A stretch of 64,000 nucleotides of DNA from Stutzerimonas stutzeri. GTDB lineage: Bacteria; Pseudomonadota; Gammaproteobacteria; Pseudomonadales; Pseudomonadaceae. Under the pieces are notes generated by a model. It was not told the DNA's origin. It was given only the letters and a program-made list of their open reading frames with translations, and did not search any database. The position numbers were made by a program, and so were the translations under genes. The stretch covers positions 62,001 to 126,000 of the forward strand of contig NZ_JAMOIH010000008.1 of assembly GCF_024448955.1 (NCBI RefSeq), written 5' to 3'. This document shows positions 57,178 to 64,000 of the stretch, in pieces; within the stretch, counting starts at the first letter, position 1; every line of letters starts with the position of its first letter.

Positions 57178-57939
57178 ATGTGGCTCAGGCTGATCTCGTT
57201 GATTGCGCTGACGCTGTTGCTGCAGGCTTGCGACACCGAACTCTACAGCGACCTTGAGCAACGCGAAGCGAACCGTATGGTGGCAACGCTGCTGGAACGG
57301 GGAATCGCGGCCGATCGAGTCGTGCAGAAGGATGGTCTGTTGACCGTGACAGTGGATAAGCGCCGTTTCGCCGAGGCCGTGTCGTTGCTTGAAGATGCCG
57401 GTTTGCCGGAGCAGACCTTCACCAATCTGGGCGAGGTGTTCCAGAACAACGGGCTGGTGTCGTCGCCCGTGCAGGAGCGCGCGCAGATGATTTATGCGCT
57501 CAGTGAGGAACTGTCACATACCGTTTCGCAAGTCGATGGCGTGCTTTCGGCGCGCGTGCACGTGGTACTGCCAGATAACGATCTGCTCAAGCGCAACACA
57601 GTGCCGTCTTCGGCCTCGGTGTTTATCCGCCATGAACCCGGGCTGGATATCAATCGCTTGTTGCCGCAGGTGAAAACGCTGGTGGCCAACGGCATCTCCG
57701 GGTTGAGCTACGAAGGCGTTTCCGTGATTCCCGTCGAAGCACCGGCGCCCATCGAGCGTGCAACCGAGCCGCTGGTGCGGTTCTTCGGCATAACGCTGCA
57801 ACAGGCCAGCCTCGATCAGGCACGCTGGGTTTTCGGCGGCCTTCTCCTGGCGGTGCTGGCACTCGCCGGCGTCTGTATCTGGCTGTTGCGTCGTCCCGCT
57901 GGCGGGGCGCGTGTCTACCCATTGGTGCCGCGCACATGA
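57178..57939 (+). CDS. sctJ: T3SS inner-ring lipoprotein SctJ
   Basis: This 253-residue YscJ/HrcJ/NolT-family lipoprotein has a lipobox (TLLLQAC, Cys at residue 18) and two ring-building domains. The first contains LEQREANRMVATLLERGIAA; the second contains LSARVHVVLPDNDLLKR and SASVFIRHEPGLD. A C-terminal transmembrane helix spans about residues 222-242 (GGLLLAVLALAGVCIWLL). Together with SctD it forms the inner-membrane rings. Confidence 0.95.
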   Translation: MWLRLISLIALTLLLQACDTELYSDLEQREANRMVATLLERGIAADRVVQKDGLLTVTVDKRRFAEAVSLLEDAGLPEQTFTNLGEVFQNNGLVSSPVQERAQMIYALSEELSHTVSQVDGVLSARVHVVLPDNDLLKRNTVPSSASVFIRHEPGLDINRLLPQVKTLVANGISGLSYEGVSVIPVEAPAPIERATEPLVRFFGITLQQASLDQARWVFGGLLLAVLALAGVCIWLLRRPAGGARVYPLVPRT

Positions 57940-58544
57940 GTAGTTTGGCCGCTATTGACTGGCCACCGTCGAGCACCGAGCTGCTTGGCCTGCTCGACGT
58001 GTCTGCGCTGGCTCGTCAACAGATAGGTGTCGCCAGCGTCGATGTGTTGCTCGCCGAGCCGCGTTTCCATGACCGACTACTTCAGTTGCTAGCAGGCAAC
58101 GCCGTGCCCCTCGATACGGTCGTTGATGCAGGCGACCGCCTTCTGTTGCGCGCTGGCGTCAGCCAATGGGCCGAGCTGAGTAGAGCCTGTGGCGCGGTTT
58201 GCCATGCGCAAACCTTCGTGTGTGCCATTCAGGCGGCACAGGTGCAGACGTTAACCGAGCGCTTTGGCCGGCCGCTTTACGAGTTGGCGCTGCGGCACCG
58301 AGCGCTGGCGTGGTTGCCGGGGGTACCGGATGACCCGGCGGCGCTGGAGGCTGCCGTCTACGCCACAGGTGAGGCCTGCATGGCTGCCTGGTACGCCCAA
58401 CTATCGCTGCCGTCATGTGGCTGGATGCGTCTGCGTGGTTTTGATGAGGGTGCGCCTGTGGGTGATGAGCATGACGCACGTCGAGTCGAGATCGTGCGCG
58501 CCGTCGCCGTCGATTACTTCGCTGAGGCAGCTGACAAGCCATGA
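57936..58544 (+). CDS. sctK: T3SS sorting-platform protein SctK (NolU-like)
   Basis: This 202-residue protein lies between sctJ and sctL and overlaps both neighbours by four bases. It is helical with no motif I can name beyond a SctK-like core. SctK connects the SctQ pods to the SctD/J ring. The call is mainly from the invariant J-K-L-N gene order; the size matches HrpD/NolU. Confidence 0.72.
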   Translation: MSSLAAIDWPPSSTELLGLLDVSALARQQIGVASVDVLLAEPRFHDRLLQLLAGNAVPLDTVVDAGDRLLLRAGVSQWAELSRACGAVCHAQTFVCAIQAAQVQTLTERFGRPLYELALRHRALAWLPGVPDDPAALEAAVYATGEACMAAWYAQLSLPSCGWMRLRGFDEGAPVGDEHDARRVEIVRAVAVDYFAEAADKP

Positions 58545-59131
58545 TTGACCTGCCGACACAGCCGAACCGCATCATCCTTCGCGCTGACGAGGCGCAGGCC
58601 TGGGCCGACGGCTTTGCTTTTCTTCAGGCGGCGCGTGAGCAGGCCGAAGCCTTACGCGAACGTGCGCTGCAGGAGGCCGATCAACTTCGGGAGCAGGGCT
58701 ACGCCGATGGGCACCGGCAGGGAGCCGAAGCGGCGGCAGAGCTCTTGACTCAGACCCATGCGGACGTCGACCGCTACCTCGCCGGTCTGGAAGGTGATCT
58801 GGCGAAGCTCGCTCTCTCTGTTGTCCGTCAGCTGCTCGAAGGCTTGGACGATGCTGAACGCATCGCCCGTCTCACTGCGAAAGCACTGAAAGCGTTCCGT
58901 GATCAACAGGTGCTGACGCTACACGTCGCTCCTGAGCAGGTTGCAGCGGTGCAGGCCAACCTTGACGCGCTGGTGGGCAGCCGGTCGCCGACCGTAACCG
59001 CGGATTCGCAACTGGTGGGCGCTCAGGCAATGCTCGCCAGCCGTTCGGCAGTGGTGGACCTAGACCTCGATGCGCAGCTCGAAGGACTGTCGAAGGCGCT
59101 CCATCCGTCCAGTCGGGAGCTATCGGCGTGA
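58541..59131 (+). CDS. sctL: T3SS stator protein SctL (FliH-like)
   Basis: This 196-residue protein has a charged N-terminal coiled coil (AREQAEALRERALQEADQLR, then EQGYADGHRQGAEAAAELL) and a FliH/V-ATPase E-like C-terminal domain. It links the SctN ATPase to SctQ and regulates ATPase activity. It overlaps sctK and sctN. Confidence 0.85.
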   Translation: MIDLPTQPNRIILRADEAQAWADGFAFLQAAREQAEALRERALQEADQLREQGYADGHRQGAEAAAELLTQTHADVDRYLAGLEGDLAKLALSVVRQLLEGLDDAERIARLTAKALKAFRDQQVLTLHVAPEQVAAVQANLDALVGSRSPTVTADSQLVGAQAMLASRSAVVDLDLDAQLEGLSKALHPSSRELSA

Positions 59132-60471
59132 GCGAACTACCGCTGGACCAGCGCCTGAGCGACCTGTTGCCACGCTTGCAGGAGCGCGCCCTACAGGCCG
59201 ACCCGCGTCTTCCGCGTGGCCGTGTACGTCGCGTTCGCGGTGTGATGGTCTATGCCAGCCTGGCGATGGCGCGAATTGGTGAACTCTGTTATCTGCGTGA
59301 TCCACTGACCGGACGGCAGATTCCTGCAGAGGTCGTGGGCTTCGCTGACGAAGAGGCGATTCTTACCCCGATTGGCGATCTCGACGGGATGTCCACCCGT
59401 GCCGAAGTCATTTCTACCGGCTCGGTGTTACAGGTACCTGCGGGTGACGGGCTTCTGGGCAAAGCGATCAACGCACTTGGCGAATGGCTCGATGGACCGA
59501 AAGGCGAGAGCCTGCCACCGATGGCGCGTTGTTCAGTACAGGCCGAGCCACCGGCGCCGTTTGATCGTCAGCTGATTGAGCAGCCGTTGCAGCTGGGTAT
59601 TCGCGCAATCGACGGCCTGCTGACGCTCGCGCGCGGCCAGCGGATGGGCTTGTTCGGCGAGGCGGGGGTGGGCAAGTCGTCACTGCTGGCCTCGATGGTC
59701 CGTGGTACCGAGGCGGACGTGGTGGTGCTCGCGCTGATCGGTGAGCGCGGCCGGGAAGTGCGGGAGCTGCTGGACCGTCATCTCGATCCGACGGCTCGGG
59801 CCCGCACCGTTGCCGTTGTCGCTACCTCAGATCGCCCGGCAATGGAGCGGGTGAAAGCGGCCTATGTCGCGACGGCTCTCGCCGAGCATTTCAGGGACCA
59901 AGGCCGCCATGTTCTGTTGTTGATGGACAGCGTGACGCGCTTCGCCCGCGCCCAGCGTGAAATAGGCCTGGCCGCTGGCGAGCCGCCGACCCGTCGCGGC
60001 TATCCGCCCTCGCTGTTCGCGGCGCTGCCTCGCTTGCTCGAACGCGCGGGGCCGGGTGCCATGGGCAGTATTACCGGCCTTTACACGGTACTGACTGAAG
60101 GCGAGGGCAGTCAGGATCCGGTGGCCGAGGAGGTGATGTCGATCCTTGATGGGCACATTCACCTCAGTCAATCGCTGGCCCAGCGCAACCATTTCCCCGC
60201 CATCGACGTGCTGCGCAGCCGCAGCCGTCTGATGGATGCAGTGACCCGGCCCCTGCAACGGCAAACCGCTGCGCGCATTCGTGAGTCGCTGTCGCGCTAC
60301 CGGGATATTGAATTGCTGCTGCAGGTTGGCGAATACAAGGCCGGTAGCGATGCAGAAACAGACGCTGCAATTGCCCGTCAATCGGCCATCGACCGCTTCC
60401 TACGCCAGACGCCAGGCGAACATTCGACGTTCGGCGACACGCTGCGAGCCATGACGGAATTGGCCCGATGA
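59128..60471 (+). CDS. sctN: T3SS ATPase SctN
   Basis: This 447-residue hexameric ATPase of the FliI/YscN family removes chaperones and unfolds substrates at the export gate. Walker A is GLFGEAGVGKSSLL (residues about 173-186), Walker B is HVLLLMDSVTRFARAQRE, and the GEPPTRRGYPPSLFA segment is characteristic. The start is GTG, overlapping sctL by four bases. Length is normal and no catalytic residue is missing. Confidence 0.96.
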   Translation: MSELPLDQRLSDLLPRLQERALQADPRLPRGRVRRVRGVMVYASLAMARIGELCYLRDPLTGRQIPAEVVGFADEEAILTPIGDLDGMSTRAEVISTGSVLQVPAGDGLLGKAINALGEWLDGPKGESLPPMARCSVQAEPPAPFDRQLIEQPLQLGIRAIDGLLTLARGQRMGLFGEAGVGKSSLLASMVRGTEADVVVLALIGERGREVRELLDRHLDPTARARTVAVVATSDRPAMERVKAAYVATALAEHFRDQGRHVLLLMDSVTRFARAQREIGLAAGEPPTRRGYPPSLFAALPRLLERAGPGAMGSITGLYTVLTEGEGSQDPVAEEVMSILDGHIHLSQSLAQRNHFPAIDVLRSRSRLMDAVTRPLQRQTAARIRESLSRYRDIELLLQVGEYKAGSDAETDAAIARQSAIDRFLRQTPGEHSTFGDTLRAMTELAR

Positions 60472-60941
60472 CCGGCCTCACGCTTGGTCGCCTACTGAGC
60501 TTGCGCCAGCTGCGAGAACGTCAGGCTGCTGCTGCGCTGGCCCGACAGACCCAGACCGCAAGGGAAGCGGCACGGCGTGCAAACGATGCGCAGCAGGACT
60601 ATCAGCGTTTTCTCGACGAACTCGAGGCCGAAGACGCATCGACACTCCAGTACCTGAACGGCGATCGGCTTGATCTCGACGCGCTGCAGCGGGAGCACGC
60701 CCGGCGAACCAGCGTTGCCAGCGAAGAGGCCGGCCACCAGCGAACGATCGAACAGGCGCGCGTGGCACAGGACGACGCCGAGACGCAAAGGGATGCGCTT
60801 GCCCGTACCCATTCGCATCAGCGCAAACGACGCGAGGCGATGGAGCTTCATCGTCAACGTCAAGCAAACAAGGCCCGGGTGGACGCCGATCTGCACGACG
60901 AAGACGAGGCTGAACGCCTCACGCGCCCCGACTGGCCCTAA
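60468..60941 (+). CDS. sctO: T3SS stalk protein SctO (FliJ-like)
   Basis: This 157-residue protein is almost entirely a charged helical hairpin with many Arg, Gln and Glu residues (LRERQAAAALARQTQTAREA). This is the signature of YscO/FliJ stalks that enter the SctN hexamer. The start overlaps sctN by four bases. The next gene begins after only 10 bases, with no SctP ruler gene between. Confidence 0.82.
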   Translation: MTGLTLGRLLSLRQLRERQAAAALARQTQTAREAARRANDAQQDYQRFLDELEAEDASTLQYLNGDRLDLDALQREHARRTSVASEEAGHQRTIEQARVAQDDAETQRDALARTHSHQRKRREAMELHRQRQANKARVDADLHDEDEAERLTRPDWP

Positions 60942-60951
60942 GGAAGACCGA

Positions 60952-61974
60952 GTGACGACACCCGAGCGTTCATCTGATTACCGGCCTATGCGTGACAGCT
61001 TGCCCGCCGTTCCTCCCGATCTCCTGCCTCTGATTGCGCGCCTGCATCGGCGACGGCTGCCGGTACCCATCAGTACGGTGACGGGTGAGCGGCTGGCGAA
61101 ACTGACGGCGCCCAAGACGCCACACCAGGCGCTGACCGGCCTGCCGCTGAGCATTGGCTCTGCGCGCGCCTGTCTGCATCTGGGCGTCCAAGCGGCTGCA
61201 CTGATGGGGATCGAAAACTGGCCGCAGTTGCCGTCGCCCTGGCGAGCCTTGTATGTGGAACAGGCACTGCTCGGGCCGATCGTCCAGCTGGAAGAGCGTC
61301 TTCAGCGGCCAATTCGTTTCGATATCGACGGTCCCGTTGAGGCCTGCCGGTTGCGTCTGGGGGTCACCTTCGGATTGCCGTCAGCCGAGGCACATGGCTG
61401 GATCGACCTGGATGACGGAGCCGCGCATCTGCTGGCCGATCTGCTCGAACAACTTCCCATCGCGCCGCATCGGCTACCCGTCATACCACTGCATGCGGTG
61501 ATCGAATGCGGATGGCAGTCGCTCACGCTCGGTGACCTGCGCAGTCTGCGTCCTGGTGATGTCGTGATGCTCGATCGTCCCGCTGCCCGCTATCGACTGT
61601 GTTTGGCCGAGGCGTTTGAAACCTCGTGTGAGTCCGCCGGGCCCGCCGCGGTTCGGCTGCTTGCGCCCCTATCTTCCCTTCGTCTGATGGAGCCTAACCC
61701 CATGGAAGCCTCGCTTGATTCCACGACCTCACATGCATCGTCTAACGATGCACTGGACCGCCTGCCGGTACGCCTGGTTTGCGAGGTAGGCCGGTTGGAG
61801 TTGCCGCTGGGTGACGTCCGTGAGTTGGGCGAGGGCAGTGTGCTGGAGCTTGGATGCAACCTCACCGAGCCGGTGCAGCTCACCGTCAACGGCCGGTGTA
61901 TCGGCCGCGGCGAGTTGGTAACGCTTGGCACGGGGCTGGGTGTGCGACTGACGAGCTTCGCCGCCGATGAATGA
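60952..61974 (+). CDS. sctQ: T3SS cytoplasmic ring protein SctQ
   Basis: This 340-residue FliM/FliN-type protein has a variable N-terminus and a first SpoA-like domain around residues 170-235. A second SpoA domain at the end reads LPVRLVCEVGRLELPLGDVR...VQLTVNGRCIGRGELV. SctQ forms the pods of the sorting platform. I chose the GTG at 60952 because TAAGGAAGA precedes it; the frame itself extends upstream into sctO. An internal ATG at 61702 could make a separate 90-residue SctQ-C, as in Yersinia. Confidence 0.85.
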   Translation: MTTPERSSDYRPMRDSLPAVPPDLLPLIARLHRRRLPVPISTVTGERLAKLTAPKTPHQALTGLPLSIGSARACLHLGVQAAALMGIENWPQLPSPWRALYVEQALLGPIVQLEERLQRPIRFDIDGPVEACRLRLGVTFGLPSAEAHGWIDLDDGAAHLLADLLEQLPIAPHRLPVIPLHAVIECGWQSLTLGDLRSLRPGDVVMLDRPAARYRLCLAEAFETSCESAGPAAVRLLAPLSSLRLMEPNPMEASLDSTTSHASSNDALDRLPVRLVCEVGRLELPLGDVRELGEGSVLELGCNLTEPVQLTVNGRCIGRGELVTLGTGLGVRLTSFAADE

Positions 61975-62623
61975 GTTCGAGCCGAACCTGTTCGGCATCA
62001 TACTGCTGGTCGCCACCATTGGCCTGCTTCCGCTGGCGGTGGTCACCATGACCGGTTTTCTCAAGATCTCCGTGGTGCTGTTCCTCATCCGTAACGCACT
62101 GGGCGTTCAGCAGACGCCACCGAACCTGGTGCTTTACGGCATTGCTCTGATCCTGGCCGTGTATGTCACTACCCCTCTCGCAGGAGAGCTGTTCCGTCAA
62201 TTGGAGAACCGACCCTTGGCGCTCGACAGCGTCGAGGAGGTGAAAGCCGCCGCCGGTGTGCTTCGCGCGCCGTTGCAGGCGCATCTGTCGCGCTACGCTG
62301 AGCCGAGCGAGCGGGCATTCTTTCTTGATGCCACCGAGGACCTATGGTCGGAAGAAGCGCGGGCTGACCTGCGCGATGATGATCTGGTCGTCCTGATCCC
62401 GGCGTTCGTCAGCTCGGAGCTGACCCGCGCGTTCGAGATAGGCTTCCTGCTCTACATACCCTTCCTAGTGATCGATCTGATCGTCTCCAACGTGCTAATG
62501 GCGATGGGCATGATGATGGTTTCGCCGACGCTGATTTCGATCCCCCTGAAGATATTCCTGTTCGTGGCGGTCGATGGCTGGTCGCGGCTGATGCATGGTC
62601 TGATCATGAGTTACGGAGGCTGA
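61967..62623 (+). CDS. sctR: T3SS export-apparatus protein SctR
   Basis: This 218-residue FliP/YscR-family membrane protein has hydrophobic helices at the N-terminus (IILLVATIGLLPLAVVTMTG) and the family signature GFLKISVVLFLIRNALG. It ends with IPFLVIDLIVSNVLMAMGMM and an MMMVSPTLISIPLKIFLF segment. Five SctR copies nucleate the export gate. It overlaps sctQ by eight bases. Confidence 0.96.
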   Translation: MNEFEPNLFGIILLVATIGLLPLAVVTMTGFLKISVVLFLIRNALGVQQTPPNLVLYGIALILAVYVTTPLAGELFRQLENRPLALDSVEEVKAAAGVLRAPLQAHLSRYAEPSERAFFLDATEDLWSEEARADLRDDDLVVLIPAFVSSELTRAFEIGFLLYIPFLVIDLIVSNVLMAMGMMMVSPTLISIPLKIFLFVAVDGWSRLMHGLIMSYGG

Positions 62624-62624
62624 C

Positions 62625-62894
62625 GTGGGCGAAGCCGCTTTCGTGGCGTTGATGAAGGACGCTGCGCTGCTGGTGCTGCTGCTGTCCGCACCGGCGCTTG
62701 GCGTCGCTATCCTGGTCGGCTTTGGCGTCGGACTGTTGCAGGCGCTGACCCAGATCCAGGATCAAACCCTGCCGCAGGCGGTCAAGTTGGTGGCGGTGTT
62801 GCTGGTGTTGATCGTCACCGGGCCGCTCTTGGGCGGCGAAGTGGCTGATCTGGCGGGACAGATGCTCGACCGTTTTCCTGCCTGGACCCGCTAG
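62625..62894 (+). CDS. sctS: T3SS export-apparatus protein SctS
   Basis: This 89-residue FliQ-family protein has two hydrophobic helices (LLVLLLSAPALGVAILVGF and VKLVAVLLVLIVTGPLLGG) around the conserved QALTQIQDQTLP loop. The start codon is GTG, one base after the sctR stop. Length is typical. Confidence 0.93.
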   Translation: MGEAAFVALMKDAALLVLLLSAPALGVAILVGFGVGLLQALTQIQDQTLPQAVKLVAVLLVLIVTGPLLGGEVADLAGQMLDRFPAWTR

Positions 62895-62897
62895 GCC

Positions 62898-63734
62898 GTG
62901 TTTGCCGGCGGGGAATTGGCCACAGCATTCTTCGATCTGGCCTATCCGTTACTCAGCGCATTCGGTTTGGCGGTCGCACGCGCGCTGGGCCTGGTGATGA
63001 TCACGCCTGCGTTCAACCGGCTCGGGCTGACCGGTCTGCTGCGTTCGGCGGTGGCGGTGGTCCTTGCGATCCCTGTGGCGCCTTCAGTGTTCTTGGCATT
63101 TTCGAGTCTGGACGCGCCGTCGCCTCTGATGCTGTCAGGGCTGTTGGTCAAGGAACTGGTGATCGGACTTGCGATCGGGCTGTTGTTCGGTATCCCGTTC
63201 TGGGCGGCCGAGGTCGCCGGTGAACTGATCGACCTGCAACGAGGGTCAACCATGGCGCAGTTGCTCGATCCGCTGGGTATTGGCGAGGCGAGTGTGACCT
63301 CGACCTTTCTCACGGTAGCGCTGATCGCATTGTTCTTCATGACCGGCGGGTTCATTGCCATGCTCGACGGCTTCTATCGCAGTTACACCCTTTGGCCAGC
63401 GCAGGCTTTGACGCCGGTATTGGTCGAGAGCACCGCGTTGCAGTTGCTGCACGTGCTGGACCGGCTGATGAGCATCGGTGTGCTGATGATCGCGCCCGTG
63501 GTCATCGCACTGCTGGTGGCGGATCTGCTGCTGGCATACCTGTCGCGAATGGCACCGCAGCTCCATGTGTTCGACCTTTCGCTGCCGGTCAAGAATCTCC
63601 TGTTCGCCTTTCTGCTGACGCTGTATGCCGCGTTCCTGGTGCCGTTCATGCTGACAGAACTGGAGGCTTTGCCGACGCTCTTCCAACGCTTCCTGGATTC
63701 GAGCCTCGCCATGGGGGCGGCTGCGTTCGACTGA
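62898..63734 (+). CDS. sctT: T3SS export-apparatus protein SctT
   Basis: This 278-residue FliR/YscT-family protein has about six transmembrane helices. The typical features are ALGLVMITPAFNRLGLTGLL, the ELVIGLAIGLLFGIPFWAAE segment and the GELIDLQRGSTMAQLLDP loop. The GTG start follows sctS by three bases. It is the last gene before an unusual 240-base gap that precedes sctU. Confidence 0.95.
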   Translation: MFAGGELATAFFDLAYPLLSAFGLAVARALGLVMITPAFNRLGLTGLLRSAVAVVLAIPVAPSVFLAFSSLDAPSPLMLSGLLVKELVIGLAIGLLFGIPFWAAEVAGELIDLQRGSTMAQLLDPLGIGEASVTSTFLTVALIALFFMTGGFIAMLDGFYRSYTLWPAQALTPVLVESTALQLLHVLDRLMSIGVLMIAPVVIALLVADLLLAYLSRMAPQLHVFDLSLPVKNLLFAFLLTLYAAFLVPFMLTELEALPTLFQRFLDSSLAMGAAAFD

Positions 63735-63827
63735 CGGCGTGCCGCCTACTGCAATACCTCTGTCATCGTGTCGCGGCAGAGTCATACCAAAGCGGCTGGA
63801 TAGCCGCCTCGCATTAGCTTGTTTGGC

Positions 63828-63868
63828 TTCGGGATGGAAGTCGTGTCGTCTGGCGTCGATATCCCGAA
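63828..63868 (+). promoter_or_regulatory. Inverted repeat touching the ribosome site of the pre-sctU reading frame
   Basis: TTCGGGAT at 63828-63835 pairs perfectly with ATCCCGAA at 63861-63868, whose end overlaps the AAGGAGA ribosome site at 63867. A second hairpin, GCGGCT/AGCCGC, lies at 63792-63807. Such folding could restrain translation of the small frame and sctU. Confidence 0.4.
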
Positions 63869-63879
63869 GGAGACAACGC

Positions 63880-63978
63880 ATGTCCATCGTGTCCGGTGGC
63901 CTGAGTATGATCGGCTGCCCGTTGAGCCCCGCATGGCCGCTGGCACTGGTGCCTGAACGCGAGGCACGGCTGCGGTGA
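63880..63978 (+). CDS. 32-codon small reading frame coupled to sctU
   Basis: The frame runs from an ATG seven bases after a strong AAGGAGA site to a TGA that overlaps the sctU GTG by four bases. It encodes a 32-residue peptide beginning MSIVSGGLSMIGC. The product is not recognised. The excellent ribosome site and exact coupling suggest that it is translated, perhaps to deliver ribosomes to the weakly initiated sctU. A chance frame is possible. Confidence 0.4.
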   Translation: MSIVSGGLSMIGCPLSPAWPLALVPEREARLR

Positions 63979-64000
63979 GTGACAAGAGCGAAGAGAAATC
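63975..64000 (+). CDS. sctU: T3SS switch protein SctU, first codons only (runs off the window)
   Basis: The GTG at 63975 opens the sequence (M)SDKSEEKS, the usual N-terminus of SctU/YscU/FlhB proteins (MS.KTEKPT-like). Position directly after sctR-S-T fits. The membrane region and autocleaving NPTH site lie beyond the window end. Confidence 0.75.

Noticed and set aside
63739-63879. Longer in-frame version of the pre-sctU peptide (79 codons)
   Set aside because: The upstream part has no ribosome site and reads through the hairpins; only the ATG at 63880 is well placed.

Overview
The window is chromosomal DNA of a high-GC gammaproteobacterium of the Pseudomonas group. The backbone follows the order I know from Pseudomonas aeruginosa (cysH-thrH-pabB, the ATP-grasp/7TM/retropepsin genes, ppsR-ppsA, rraA, acnB, a DUF1289 gene, a universal stress gene, lpxH-ppiB-glnS-cysS-folD, then tRNAs). 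The GTAGGGTGG-type interspersed repeats and the extra metabolic cassettes suggest the Stutzerimonas (P. stutzeri) branch, but the species call is an inference.

Four insertions interrupt that backbone. (1) 1473-7814: a four-gene Wadjet/MksBEFG-type condensin operon (SMC ATPase, KITE subunit, kleisin, Toprim nuclease) between thrH and pabB. Such systems cleave circular plasmid DNA. (2) 12532-19450: a GntR-controlled 2-methylcitrate (propionate) operon, prpB-prpC-acnD-prpF, with no prpD in the cluster. (3) 34318-42330: a sigma-54 activator divergent from a glycerol-type ABC transporter operon (glpS-T-P-Q, DUF2160, glpV). A -24/-12 promoter and TGTTCA/TGAACA dyads lie in the divergent region. (4) From 44963 to the window end: a type III secretion (T3SS) gene cluster beside a tRNA-Arg/His/Leu cluster, separated from it by about 1 kb of apparently degenerate DNA.

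The T3SS is the most unusual region. It starts with a 1233-residue protein that resembles HrpF/NopX translocators and carries four exact-period 133-residue repeats. Next come a 53-residue needle/pilin candidate, SctD, SctX-like and SctY-like proteins and SctV. The outer-membrane part is split. One gene encodes a secretin that looks like the Tad-pilus CpaC/RcpA type, with a CpaD-like lipoprotein and a divergent TadD-like TPR lipoprotein. A second, separate gene encodes only the N0/N1 part of a T3SS secretin. A compact block follows: a 72-residue protein, SctI, J, K, L, N, O, Q, R, S and T, a 32-codon reading frame, and the first codons of sctU at the window edge. The split secretin, the NopX-like translocator and the gene order resemble rhizobial (Rhc) T3SSs and the second T3SS known from some P. 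syringae strains. No effector, dedicated regulator or SctP ruler gene is visible in the window.

Between these insertions lie housekeeping genes: phosphoenolpyruvate synthase and its regulatory kinase, aconitase B, tRNA modification (MiaE), lipid A synthesis (LpxH), a cyclophilin, GlnRS, CysRS and FolD. Calls are from reading translated sequence and motifs; no database search was run.
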